Shown here: positions 9,901 to 18,621 of the stretch, piece after piece
How positions within the stretch are numbered: position 1 is the stretch's first letter
How the letters are laid out: each line of letters opens with the position of its first letter
Origin: Actinoplanes subtropicus
Lineage (GTDB): Bacteria > Actinomycetota > Actinomycetes > Mycobacteriales > Micromonosporaceae
DNA: 64,000 nucleotides
Assembly: GCF_000721705.1 (NCBI RefSeq)
Contig: NZ_JOJL01000020.1
Coordinates: 367,647 to 431,646 of the forward strand
Direction: 5' to 3'
The notes under the pieces: model-generated
Seen by the model: the letters and a program-made list of their open reading frames with translations, nothing else
The model's database searches: none
What the model was told of the DNA's origin: nothing
Program-made: the position numbers and the translations under genes

Positions 9901-11357
9901 CGTCGATCTGACCTCCTTTCCAGCCGGATCCGGCGGCACTGCACGGCTCGCACCGCACCGCTACCGGATTGCCGCCCTCGCAGTGGACGTGTTCATCGTG
10001 GTCGTGGTGTTCGGTGTACTGGCGGTACTTGGCCGGCTGGCCGAAGAGGCGCTCAAGGTCGACCTGGTCAGCCTCCGGACCACGGCCGTCGCCCTGACGG
10101 TCTGCGTGGCCGTCGTGCTCGGTCTGACCGTCTGGTTGACCAATGGCCAGACCATCGGGAAGGCGCTGTTCGGGCTGGCCGAGCGCCGGGTGGACGGGAA
10201 GCCGCTCCGCCCCACCGTGCGGGGACTCGGATGGGCCATCGGGCGGCACTCGGTCGGCTACCTCGTGGTCGACGTGCTCGGCGTCGGCATGCTGGCCGCG
10301 TTCGGGTCGTCCCGGCGACGCTGCCTGCACGACCTTGCCTTCAGCAGCGAGGTCCTGTTCGTCTCCCCGGAAGATGCCGGGCTACTGAGCTGGCGGGACC
10401 GCCTGACCACGCGGTTCACCATCTTCACCCGCAACCTGGAGGCCGGCGCGAAGCGGATCAAGGAACGTCACCACCGGGTCGGCTTCCTGTGGCGTTGGCT
10501 GACCGCGGTGATCACCGGCTGCGCTACGCCGGTATTTGGTATGGCCAAGTTGATCACGCCCGCCGGCGTCGTGAGCCACGGGCCCAGCACGGCGGCAGCG
10601 GGCAGCGTGCATCCGGCGACGGCCCTGACCGCGAAACCCGCGGCGGCGCTGTGGGCTTCCACCGCGGCGGCGACGGCCGGCGCCGGACTGGCCTTAGCGG
10701 TGGCTTTCTCCGGAGCTTCGGTGAACCGGATCAACGTCGCGTTCGCGTTCGGAACAGTTGGTCAGCCGGAGACCGACGAGATCTACGTGATGCACGCGGA
10801 TGGCAGTCACCTGCGGCAGCTCACCCACAACGCCACCGATGACAACGACCCGAATCTGTTCGGAGATCGACTAATCGCCTTCGACAGTGACCGGGACGGC
10901 AACAACGAGATCTACACCATGAACGCCGACGGAACCCACCAACGCCGCCTCACCAACAACACCGCCAACGACGCCGAACCGGCCTGGTCACCCGACGGGC
11001 AGCAGAAGCGGCCGGGACGGCACCGACCAGATCTACACCATGAACGCCGACGGAACCCACCAACGCCGCCTCACCAACAACACCGCCAACGACGCCGAAC
11101 CGGCCTGGTCACCCATCGCGTTCACGAGCGACCGGGACGGTGATCACGAGATCTACCTCATGAACGCGGACGGATCCCGGCAGCGCCGGCTGACCCGCGA
11201 CCCATCTGACGACCGAGCCCCGTTCTGGGGTCTCGGGGGCCGAAAGCTCCTGTTCTTCAGCAATCGAGGACTGACCGATCCGGATGCCGGCGAGGTCTGG
11301 GCGATGAACCCCGACGGTTCCGACAGCCGGCGACTCACGTTCAAGAATCGCCAGTAG
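9845..11357 (+). pseudogene. RDD membrane protein fused to TolB-like beta-propeller, frameshifted
   Basis: The first part is an RDD domain (RLAPHRYRIAALAVDVF with two membrane helices, then NGQTIGKALFGLAERRVDG). A further membrane segment precedes a series of PD40/TolB propeller units of the type DEIYVMHADG...LT...DNDPN...IAFDSDRDG. Near 11000 the frame breaks: a unit that should read DGQQ-IAFTS-GRDG has lost about 11 bases, and the rest (from 11040, MNADGTHQRRLT) continues in another frame to 11357. The start is uncertain (GTG 9845 is the most sensible). It could be a true pseudogene or an assembly error at identical repeats. Confidence 0.72.
10908..11114 (+). repeat. Two identical 86-bp direct repeats inside the propeller gene
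   Basis: Bases 10908-10993 and 11029-11114 are identical and offset by 121 bp, which is not a multiple of three. They encode successive propeller blades (IYTMNADGTHQRRLTNNTAN). The 35-bp spacer carries the frameshift. Near-perfect identity points to recent duplication or gene conversion between blades. Confidence 0.9.
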
Positions 11358-11445
11358 CGCCGCGCTCCGCGAACGCCAGCAGCATTTGACCGATGCCGAG
11401 CGAACTGATCGAGATCCATGCGCACCGGCCCAGCCTCGGAGCCGC

Positions 11446-12642
11446 CTAGGCGGCCGGCCAGGGGAGGTCGGGGTCGACCGGCTTCGCGTAGTCGACGCCG
11501 GGCACGTCGAAGCCGTACAGGGCGCGGAACTGGCTGCGGAACCAGACCAGGTCGGCCATCTCCTGGAGGTTGTCGGGGGTGATGAGCTGCCACCGGTCGC
11601 CGATCGTGGACTGGACCTCGGGGTCCAGCTCCCAGCCGTCCAGCCGGATGCGGCCCTCGGCGTCCAGGTCGGCGGGCTTGGCGCCGGTGAGGAAGTCCCA
11701 CAGTTGTACCGACTGGCGGATCGGGGACTGCATGCGCGGGCCGAGCACCGAGCGCAGCAGGCTGGTGTAGAGGGCGATGGTCGGGATCGCGGTGGACGCC
11801 TGGGTCACCGCGGCGCCGTTGACCACCGTGGTCGCGCTGCCGCCGACGGCCGCGAGGCGCTCGGTCAGGCCCTTGGCCGACGCCTCCAGGTGGGCCTTCG
11901 CGGCGCCGATCGTGCCGCTGCGGTAGATCGGGGCGGTCACGCTCGACCCGATGTAGGTCAGCGCCACCGTACGGAAACCGTCGCGCACCAGGCCGCGCTC
12001 GAGCAGCGCGTCGACCCAGCGGGACCAGTCCTCGCCGCCCATCACCTGCACGGTCGCCGCGGCCTCGGCCTCGTCGGCCGGCTCGACGGTGATGTCCTGC
12101 AGGGTCGCCCCGCCGTCGGTGTCGAACGCGAGGCTCTTGGTCGAGAACGGCGCGCCGAGCGTCTTGATGACCGACTGGTACGTGACGCCGCTGCGCGGGT
12201 CGGTGCGGCGCGGCGCGGCGACGCTGTAGATGAGGTAGTCGACGCCGCCGTACCGCTTGGCGATCAGATCCAGCACGCTGGTCTTGGTGGTGTCGGCGAA
12301 GGCGTCGTCGTTCACGAACGAGAAGTCGTGGCCGAGCTCGCGGGCGATCGCGTCGGTGGCGATCGTGTTGTACCAGCCCGCGGTGCCGGTGCGGCGGCCC
12401 GGCGGCCGCTCGAAGCTGACCCCGACGCCGCGGATGCCGTGCCGGACCAGGCCGGCGATCGTGGCGGCCAGGCCGTACCCGGCGCTCGACCCGATGACGA
12501 TCGCGACCGGCCCGTCGGTGGGTACGTCGGCGGGCTCGTCGGCCTCGGCCCGCAGCCGGGCGACGTTGGCCGCGCAGCCGGTCGGATGCGAATCCAGCAG
12601 GAGCAGGCCGCGGCCGGTGGGACTGACGATACGTTCGGGCAT
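11446..12642 (-). CDS. fabV: NADH-dependent trans-2-enoyl-CoA/ACP reductase FabV
   Basis: 398 aa, the normal FabV length. The N-terminal GLLLLDSHPTGCAANV and the cofactor motif IGSSAGYGLAATIAGL match the family; the catalytic Tyr and Lys are spaced by eight residues (YRSGTIGAAK), the hallmark that separates FabV from FabI. It reduces the enoyl intermediate in fatty-acid elongation and is known elsewhere as a triclosan-tolerant isozyme. The ATG at 12642 gives the family N-terminus and has GAGAGG upstream. It is a single gene, divergent from the isochorismatase. Confidence 0.92.
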   Translation of the reverse strand: MPERIVSPTGRGLLLLDSHPTGCAANVARLRAEADEPADVPTDGPVAIVIGSSAGYGLAATIAGLVRHGIRGVGVSFERPPGRRTGTAGWYNTIATDAIARELGHDFSFVNDDAFADTTKTSVLDLIAKRYGGVDYLIYSVAAPRRTDPRSGVTYQSVIKTLGAPFSTKSLAFDTDGGATLQDITVEPADEAEAAATVQVMGGEDWSRWVDALLERGLVRDGFRTVALTYIGSSVTAPIYRSGTIGAAKAHLEASAKGLTERLAAVGGSATTVVNGAAVTQASTAIPTIALYTSLLRSVLGPRMQSPIRQSVQLWDFLTGAKPADLDAEGRIRLDGWELDPEVQSTIGDRWQLITPDNLQEMADLVWFRSQFRALYGFDVPGVDYAKPVDPDLPWPAA

Positions 12643-12802
12643 GGGGCGGCCTCTCTGATTCGTGGCCCCCGCACCGTACCGCACCTGGTAGCGCTACCGG
12701 CCGGTCACCGCGACGGCGTGCCCGGTGGTTGACCGGATCGTTCCGGCCGTGGTCGCGATGGTGTCTTCCGGGCGGCGCGGCCGGACGCCAAGAATTTCTG
12801 GC

Positions 12803-13387
12803 ATGACAAACGCTCTGATCGTGATCGACGTGCAGGAGTCCTTCCGCGTACGGCCGCTGTGGCAGACGCTCGACAACCCGGAACTCATCCCCAATGTCGG
12901 GCGGCTCGTGGAGGCGGCGCGGGCGGCCGGCGAGGTGGTGGTGTGGGTGCTGCACGCGGAGGCGGGCAGCGGCGGCGAGTTCGACCCGGCCAACGGGCAC
13001 GTGCGGGTGGTGAGCGAGTTGGAGCCGGCCAAGGACGAGCCACTGGTGACCAAGACCTCGCACAACGCCTTCACGACCACCAATCTCGGGCAGATCCTGA
13101 CGATGGCCGGCGTCACCTCCGTGACCGTCTGCGGGCTGCGTACCGAGCAGTGCGTGGAGACCACGGCGCGGGTGGCCTCCGATTTCGGGTACGAGGTCAC
13201 CTTCGTCACCGACGCGACCGGCACGTTCCCGATCCCGCACTGGGACGCCCCCGCCGACCAGACCGTCGAGGAGTTGCTGGCCGATCCGCGTACGCTTTCC
13301 GCGGCGGAGGTCGTGCGCCGTACCGAATACGCCCTGGCCGGCCGCTTCGCCGCGGTACGCGCTACGGACGACTATCTGGGAGGGTGA
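12803..13387 (+). CDS. Isochorismatase-family cysteine hydrolase
   Basis: 194 aa. The catalytic triad of the family is visible: Asp in ALIVIDVQESF, Lys in VTKTSHNAF and Cys in GLRTEQCVETTAR. Substrates of relatives include isochorismate, nicotinamide and other amides; none is indicated here. It is followed after 7 bp by a GlxA-type regulator, a pairing that is common in actinomycetes and suggests that the regulator controls, or senses the product of, this hydrolase. Confidence 0.88.
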   Translation: MTNALIVIDVQESFRVRPLWQTLDNPELIPNVGRLVEAARAAGEVVVWVLHAEAGSGGEFDPANGHVRVVSELEPAKDEPLVTKTSHNAFTTTNLGQILTMAGVTSVTVCGLRTEQCVETTARVASDFGYEVTFVTDATGTFPIPHWDAPADQTVEELLADPRTLSAAEVVRRTEYALAGRFAAVRATDDYLGG

Positions 13388-13394
13388 CCGGATC

Positions 13395-14279
13395 GTGAGC
13401 CGGGTGGTGTTCGTGCTGACGCCGCAGGTGCACCTGCTCGACCTCGCCGGCCCGGCCCAGGTGTTCAGCACGGCCGACGGCTACGAGCTCTTCTACGTCG
13501 CCGAGGAGCCGGTGGTGCCGACGTGGCAGGGCGTCACCCTGCAGGCGTCGGTGGAGTGGCCCGCGCTGGCCCCGGAGGACCTGCTGCTGGTGCCCGGCTG
13601 GCGGGAGGGATTCGGGGCGTTCGCGCCGGCGACCCTGCGGCGGCTGGCCGAGCACCACGCGGCCGGCGGCACGGTCGCCAGCGTCTGCGCCGGCGCCGAC
13701 GCGCTCGGCCGGGCCGGCCTGCTCGACGGCCGCCGCTGCACCACCCACCACGACCTGCAGGACGACCTGGCCCGCGACTACCCGCGGGCCACCGTCGTGC
13801 GCGACGTGCTCTACGTCGGCGACGACCGGGTGGTCACCTCGGCCGGCATCGCGAGCGGCATCGACCTCGGGCTGCACCTGGTCGCCCAGCGGCACGGCCC
13901 GGCGACCGCGGCGCGGGTGGCCCGCGAGATGGTCGTCTACGCCCGGCGCAACGGCGACGAGCCGCAGGCCAGCGCGATGCTGCGGCACCGGGCGCACCTG
14001 TCCGAGGTGGTGCACCGGGTGCAGGACACGATCGACGCGGAGTTCGCGTCGGCGCTGCCGCTGGGCGGTCTCGCGGCCGGCGCGGGGGTCAGCGAGCGCA
14101 CGCTGACCCGGCTCTTCACGGCCGCGACCGGCCAGACGCCGCTGCGCTACCAGCAGGTGCTGCGGGTCGAGCGGGCCGAGTACCTGATCGGCCACGGCGC
14201 GACGGTCGAGTCGGCAGCCCGGGCGGTCGGCTTCACCGACGCCCGCATGCTGCGCCGGCTCAGGGCTCGCCAAGGGTAG
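13395..14279 (+). CDS. GlxA-family AraC regulator with DJ-1/PfpI-like domain
   Basis: 294 aa from a GTG start. The N-terminal half is a DJ-1/PfpI (glutamine amidotransferase-like) domain with the nucleophile-elbow Cys in VASVCAGADALG. The C-terminal about 90 residues form an AraC double HTH (GGLAAGAGVSERTLTRLF, then VESAARAVGFTDARMLRRL). Such proteins are usually ligand-responsive transcription factors rather than enzymes. It is probably cotranscribed with the isochorismatase. Confidence 0.9.
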   Translation: MSRVVFVLTPQVHLLDLAGPAQVFSTADGYELFYVAEEPVVPTWQGVTLQASVEWPALAPEDLLLVPGWREGFGAFAPATLRRLAEHHAAGGTVASVCAGADALGRAGLLDGRRCTTHHDLQDDLARDYPRATVVRDVLYVGDDRVVTSAGIASGIDLGLHLVAQRHGPATAARVAREMVVYARRNGDEPQASAMLRHRAHLSEVVHRVQDTIDAEFASALPLGGLAAGAGVSERTLTRLFTAATGQTPLRYQQVLRVERAEYLIGHGATVESAARAVGFTDARMLRRLRARQG

Positions 14280-14334
14280 TTTTCAGGGTCATTCCGGATT
14301 TGTCGTCGCCGTCGGCCGACCATGATCGACGGTC

Positions 14335-15014
14335 ATGAAAATGCTGCTCGCCGCGATCCTGGCGGCCGCTCTCCCCGTCCCGGCCCACCCTCCGATGACC
14401 TGGCAGCCGTGCGGCGACGACGCCGAGTGCGCCACCCTGGTGGCGCCCGGACCGTCTGGCACCGGCTGATCGCCACGCACGACCACTTCGACCTCGATGC
14501 CGCCGCCCTGCAGTGGCTCAAGGACGTCAAGTACGCCGAACTGGCCACCTACCTGGCCGGGGTGGACGCCGGCGGCCCGGCCAAGCACATCACCGACCTC
14601 GGCGTGGTGGTCCCGGCGTTCTGCGACGACTGGTCGCTACCGGTGCGCGACTACGCCGAGTACGCCGCCCTGCTGCGACGCACGGCGAGGGTGGCCCCGG
14701 ACACCGGTTACCCGCCGCAGGTCTTCGCGCTGACTCTCTGCCTCGGCTGGCCGCACGTGACCAACCCGCAGCACATTCTGCGAGTGCACACCAGGACGCC
14801 GATCCTGCTGCTCAATTCGCGCCACGATCCGGCGACCGGTCTCAACTGGGCCCGGTCGGTCGAGCGGCAACTGGGCCGGCACGGCGTGCTGGTGACGTAC
14901 GAAGGCGCCGGTCATGGCGCGTACACCCAAAGCAGTTGCATGAAGCGCAAGGCGGACGACTACCTGGTGTCGCTCGAGGTGCCGCCGCGCGGCGCGACCT
15001 GTCCTATCGCCTGA
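14335..15014 (+). pseudogene. Decayed TAP/tripeptidyl-aminopeptidase-like alpha/beta hydrolase
   Basis: The ATG at 14335 opens a signal peptide followed by MTWQPCGDDAECATLVAP, the start of secreted SlpD/E- or TAP-type hydrolases. That frame stops near 14470. From about 14462 another frame reads the C-terminal half, including the TAP_C signature TPILLLNSRHDPATGLNWA (acid residue) and YEGAGHGAY (catalytic His), ending CPIA. The middle, with the Gly-x-Ser-x-Gly nucleophile, is missing. An internal deletion plus frameshift is the simplest reading. The tail overlaps the opposing kdgK stop by 11 bp. Confidence 0.82.
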
Positions 15015-15927
15015 TGTCGCCGCCGGTCAGAGCGGCCAGCTCGGCCCGGTCGGGCAGTCCCTCGCAGTCGCCCGGCACGGTCACCGCGAAGGCACCCGCC
15101 GCGATCGCCGTGGTCAGGCACCGCTCGGGCGCCTCGCCGGCCAGCCGGTCGGCCAGGTAGCCGGCCACGAACGCGTCCCCCGCGCCGACCGGGTCGACCA
15201 CGGTCACCGGCAGCGCGGGGACCTCGTAGCGCTCGCCGTTGATCTGCGCCACGCAGCCGCGGCCGCCGTCCTTGATGATCACCTCGGTCGGGCCGAGCTT
15301 GGCCAGGCCGCCCACGTGGTCGTCGTCGACGAACAGGCTGGCCTCCTCCGGGCCGGCGAACACGATGTCGACCATCGAGACCAGGTCGCGCAGCACCGTC
15401 GCCGCCTCCGGCCGGGACCACAGCTTGCTGCGGTAATTCACGTCGAGCGACACCGGCACGCCGGCCGCGAGAGCCGTCTCGACCGACTGGAAGACGGCCG
15501 CCCGGCAGGTCTCGCTCAGCGCCGGGGTGATGCCGGTGACGTGCACCATCCCGGCCTCGCGCAGCTCGGCGGCCGGGATGTCGGCCGGGGTGAGCCGCGA
15601 GCCGGCGCTGCCCGCGCGGTGGTAGTCGACGTGCATGAACTCGCCGGACCGCTTGTACCGGACCATCAGCCCGGTGAACATCGTGTCCTGGATCGCCAGG
15701 GCGCGCACGCCGGCGTCCGCCAGCCGTCGGCCGATCAGGGCGCCGGTCGTGTCCGGACCGACCCGGCCCAGCCAGGTCGCCTCGCCGCCGAGCCGGGCGA
15801 CGCCGATCGCGACGTTGGTCTCCGCGCCGCCGATCCCGAACGAGAACGTGCGGGCGTGGGCGAGCGGGCCGATGCCATCGGCGGCGACCACGCCCATCGA
15901 CTCGCCGAAGGTGAACAGGCCGCTCAT
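15004..15927 (-). CDS. kdgK: 2-keto-3-deoxygluconate kinase (PfkB family)
   Basis: 307 aa. PfkB features are GIGGAETNVAIGVARLG near the N-terminus and VVDPVGAGDAFVAGYLA, containing the catalytic Asp and anion hole, near residue 250. Pairing with a KDPG aldolase identifies the likely substrate as 2-keto-3-deoxygluconate, giving KDPG for the aldolase (Entner-Doudoroff or uronate catabolism). The start at 15927 is the last of four ATGAGCGGCCTGTTC copies created by a 35-bp tandem repeat, so translation probably depends on reinitiation through three mini-ORFs. Confidence 0.9.
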   Translation of the reverse strand: MSGLFTFGESMGVVAADGIGPLAHARTFSFGIGGAETNVAIGVARLGGEATWLGRVGPDTTGALIGRRLADAGVRALAIQDTMFTGLMVRYKRSGEFMHVDYHRAGSAGSRLTPADIPAAELREAGMVHVTGITPALSETCRAAVFQSVETALAAGVPVSLDVNYRSKLWSRPEAATVLRDLVSMVDIVFAGPEEASLFVDDDHVGGLAKLGPTEVIIKDGGRGCVAQINGERYEVPALPVTVVDPVGAGDAFVAGYLADRLAGEAPERCLTTAIAAGAFAVTVPGDCEGLPDRAELAALTGGDIRR

Positions 15928-16035
15928 GAACGGCTCCCGTCAGGGGGGAACAGGCCGCTCATGAACGGCTCCCGTCAGGGGTGAACAGGCCGCTCATGAA
16001 CGGCTCCCGTCAGGGGTGAACAGGCCGCTCATGAG
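15913..16035 (-). repeat. 35-bp tandem repeat forming three coupled mini-ORFs before kdgK
   Basis: Three full 35-bp units (15913-15947, 15948-15982, 15983-16017) and a partial fourth. On the minus strand each unit carries GGGAG, 6 nt, then ATGAGCGGCCTGTTC, so the ribosome-binding site and first five kdgK codons are copied. Each copy encodes a 12-residue peptide (MSGLFTPDGSRS; Thr to Pro in the copy next to kdgK) whose TGA overlaps the next ATG. The chain is eda stop/ORF a (16032-15994)/ORF b (15997-15959)/ORF c (15962-15924)/kdgK, with every junction TCATGA. Confidence 0.95.
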
Positions 16036-16661
16036 CGCGCGAACGCGACCGCGCTGACCGCATGCCGGGCGCGGGCGGCGAGCGCTTTCATGCTGCCGCC
16101 GGTCGCGGCGTCGCCGATCAGCGGGCTGCCGACGCCGACCGCCTTGGCCCCGGCGAGCAGCCAGTCGGCGATGTCCTCGATCTTGATACCGCCGGTCGGC
16201 ATCACGTCGATCTGGGGCAGCGGGCCGCGCACGTCGCGCAGGAAGCGCGGGCCCAGGCCGCCGGCCGGGAACAGCTTCACCAGCGGCGCGCCGGCCTGGT
16301 ACGCCTCGTACATCTCGGTGGGGGTCGACGTCCCCGGGTAGAACGGGACCGGCGAGGCGGCCACCAGGGCCTTGTCGAGCACCGGGGACACCAGGAAGGT
16401 GGCGCCGGCGTCGACCGCGGCCTTCGCCTCGTCACCGGTGAGGATCGTGCCCGCCCCGACCGCCACCGTGTCCGGCAGCTGACGGCGCAGCCCGGCGATC
16501 GCCTCGACCGCGCCGCGCGAGGTCAGCGTCACCTCGAGCGCCGTGATGCCGGCGCCGACCAGCACGTCGGCGACGGCGGCGAACCCGTCGGAGGTCGGCG
16601 CGCGCAGGATCGCCACGATCCCACTGCGGATGACAGCCTGGGTTACCTGGTCATCTCTCAC
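16029..16661 (-). CDS. eda: KDPG/KHG aldolase
   Basis: 210 aa from a GTG. The Schiff-base lysine is in LVKLFPAGGLG, and the general-base Glu in LEVTLTSRGAVE; MPTGGI is the phosphate-binding loop. It cleaves 2-keto-3-deoxy-6-phosphogluconate to pyruvate and glyceraldehyde-3-phosphate. Its start overlaps the upstream gene by 11 bp and its stop overlaps the first mini-ORF before kdgK, so the three genes are one transcript. Confidence 0.93.
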   Translation of the reverse strand: MRDDQVTQAVIRSGIVAILRAPTSDGFAAVADVLVGAGITALEVTLTSRGAVEAIAGLRRQLPDTVAVGAGTILTGDEAKAAVDAGATFLVSPVLDKALVAASPVPFYPGTSTPTEMYEAYQAGAPLVKLFPAGGLGPRFLRDVRGPLPQIDVMPTGGIKIEDIADWLLAGAKAVGVGSPLIGDAATGGSMKALAARARHAVSAVAFARS

Positions 16662-17226
16662 GACTTAGATCCTGCCCGACATCGGCAAGATCATCCAGTG
16701 CGGGCTTGCGGGCCAGGAAACGTACGCGCCCGTTGTTCTGCGGCGGCTCGGTGTCGATCCCGAGTTCCTCCCGGATCGCCGCCTCGAACTGCTGCATGAC
16801 CAGCGGGACCTGGGTGAGCAACTCACGGAAGTGGATCTGCGGCTGCACGCCGGAGACCGCCGCCGGGTTCATCTCGCCGTGCAGGCGCTGCAACAGAATG
16901 TGTACGGCGAGGGCCGCGCTGCGCACCGGCCCGGAGGCGAGCAGCCGCACCCGCATCAGCGCCGGCCCGACCTCGTCGACGTAGACCAGCGCCGGCGTCG
17001 GCTTGTCGCCGGCGTCATAAGCAGCGCGGAGGCGGTAGGTGTCGCGCTCGAAGACGGCGAGCAGGCCGACATACGCGTCCTTGCGTTCCTCGTACCACCG
17101 CCGGGTCCGCTTCCGGCGGCTGCGCACGATCTCGTCACGGGCAGTCACGAAGTACGCCGAGGCGGCCCCACCCAGGGCAAACACCACGGCGATGAGGGGC
17201 AGCCCCCACCACGGGATCTGAGACAC
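16651..17226 (-). CDS. Single-pass membrane protein, function unknown
   Basis: 191 aa from the GTG at 17226. One membrane segment near the N-terminus (LPLIAVVFALGGAASAYFV) is followed by a strongly basic stretch (RSRRKRTRRWYEERKD), so the remainder (helical, Arg/Leu-rich) is probably cytoplasmic. I do not recognise the family. The overlap with eda suggests cotranscription, but a role in sugar-acid metabolism is not evident. Confidence 0.75.
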   Translation of the reverse strand: MSQIPWWGLPLIAVVFALGGAASAYFVTARDEIVRSRRKRTRRWYEERKDAYVGLLAVFERDTYRLRAAYDAGDKPTPALVYVDEVGPALMRVRLLASGPVRSAALAVHILLQRLHGEMNPAAVSGVQPQIHFRELLTQVPLVMQQFEAAIREELGIDTEPPQNNGRVRFLARKPALDDLADVGQDLSRER

Positions 17227-17414
17227 GCGATAACGGTAGCGAGGCGGCGCGCGCGAGGTCACCGCAGCCGGTTCACATCACGGACCCGACCGGCCAGCCT
17301 TTCGATCCACACCGGCGATCGGGTCCGGCTGAGCGGTTTGGTCGCGCTGCTCCGGCCGTACGCGAAATGTCCGGTCTTGACTTGAACCTGACTTCAACTT
17401 GCAGGATACGGACC

Positions 17415-18317
17415 ATGAGAGCTGTCGTGTTCGACCGTTTCGGACCGCCCGACGTCCTGCGCATCGCCGATCTGCCCGATCCCGAACCGGGACCGGGCGA
17501 GGTGCGCGTGCGGGTGCGGGCCGCCGGGGTGCAGCCGTTCGACGTCGCCGTGCGGCGGGGCGCCATGCCGTGGGTGCGGGTTCGGTTGCCGCAGACGAAC
17601 GGGCAGGAATACTCGGGGGTGATCGATCGTCTCGGCGAGGGCGCCGGCTTCGCGATCGGGGACGCGGTTCTCGGTTCCACCGTGCTCAACGGCTATGCGG
17701 AGCTGGTCTGCGTGCCGGCGGACACCGTGGTGCGCAAACCCGACCGGCTGGACTTCCCCACCGCCGCCGCGCTGGTCGCCGCGTCCCAGACGGCGAGCGG
17801 CGCACTGAACGAGCTGGCGGTCGCCGCCGGGGACGTGCTGCTCGTGCACGCGGCCGCCGGCAGCGTCGGCACCGTCGCGACGCAACTCGCCCGGCAGCGG
17901 GGCGCGCAGGTGATCGGCACCGCCGGCCCGGCCAATCACGACTACCTGCGACAACTCGGGGCGGTTCCGGTCGCCTACGGCGACGATCTGGTCGAAGCGG
18001 TCCGGGCGACCGGCCTGGCCCCGACCGTGGCGCTGGACGCGGCCGGCGGCGCGGCGATCGCGCAGTCGGTGGCGCTTGGGATCGCCCCCGACCGAGTGGG
18101 CACGATCGTGGACGACAAGTCGGCTGCCGAGCACGGCGCCCGGGTGGTGCGGGCGGGCCGCAGCCCTTCGCGGCTGGCCGAGGTGGCCGGGCTGGCCGCT
18201 CGGGGTCGGCTGACGATGCCGGTGCGCGCCTATCCACTGGCGGACGTGGTCGCCGCGCACACGGCCGTCGAGTCGCGACACGGCCGCGGCAAGGTGGTGC
18301 TGATCCTGGAACCCTAG
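17415..18317 (+). CDS. Zinc-independent medium-chain reductase (quinone oxidoreductase-like)
   Basis: 300 aa. It begins MRAVVFDRFGPPDVLRI, typical of QOR-type MDR proteins. The Rossmann motif is VHAAAGSVGTVATQLA (A-x-x-G-x-V-G), and the catalytic-zinc cysteines of alcohol dehydrogenases are absent. It likely reduces enones or quinones with NADPH. It stands alone, divergent from the eda-kdgK operon; its stop overlaps the end of the opposing 49-residue membrane gene. Confidence 0.88.
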   Translation: MRAVVFDRFGPPDVLRIADLPDPEPGPGEVRVRVRAAGVQPFDVAVRRGAMPWVRVRLPQTNGQEYSGVIDRLGEGAGFAIGDAVLGSTVLNGYAELVCVPADTVVRKPDRLDFPTAAALVAASQTASGALNELAVAAGDVLLVHAAAGSVGTVATQLARQRGAQVIGTAGPANHDYLRQLGAVPVAYGDDLVEAVRATGLAPTVALDAAGGAAIAQSVALGIAPDRVGTIVDDKSAAEHGARVVRAGRSPSRLAEVAGLAARGRLTMPVRAYPLADVVAAHTAVESRHGRGKVVLILEP

Positions 18318-18463
18318 GCGGTGATCGTGTTCCAGGAGTAGGCGAGCAGCGCGGCCGCCGCCCCCAGCAGCGCGAGGTTGATCCCCCGGGTGCCGGGGAT
18401 CGGCAGCGCCGCGAGCACCAGCAGGATGACCGCGATGACGTAGAGAACGGCCTGGGCAGACAT
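18314..18463 (-). CDS. 49-residue membrane protein
   Basis: MSAQAVLYVIAVILLVLAAL, then IPGTRG, then a second hydrophobic stretch INLALLGAAAALLAYSW and a short polar end. GAGGAG lies 6 nt before the ATG, a strong ribosome-binding site. Two-helix hairpin proteins of this size are common in actinomycetes and uncharacterised. It lies in the gap between the MDR gene and the GGDEF-EAL gene and would be missed by a length cut-off. Confidence 0.78.
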   Translation of the reverse strand: MSAQAVLYVIAVILLVLAALPIPGTRGINLALLGAAAALLAYSWNTITA

Positions 18464-18552
18464 TGTCGCTCCTCGATCGTGGGGATGGCGGCGTCCGCAT
18501 TACCCCACCCGTCGGAAGCGCTAAACCACCGGCAGGATCAGTGACGACGTGT

Positions 18553-18616
18553 GCGAGTATCTCGCCGCGCGAGTATCTCGCCCAGCTAGTATCTTGCTTG
18601 GCTAGTATCTCGCTCG
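18553..18616. repeat. Array of four 16-bp units (GCGAG-TAT-CTCGC type)
   Basis: Four consecutive 16-mers start at 18553, 18569, 18585 and 18601. The core is GCKAGTATCTYGC, a 5-bp inverted repeat around TAT with degenerate arms in two units. The array ends 5 bp before the stop codon of the GGDEF-EAL gene. The same unit forms arrays near 59.1 and 63.6 kb. There are no spacers, so this is not CRISPR. Confidence 0.92.
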
Positions 18617-18621
18617 GCGAG

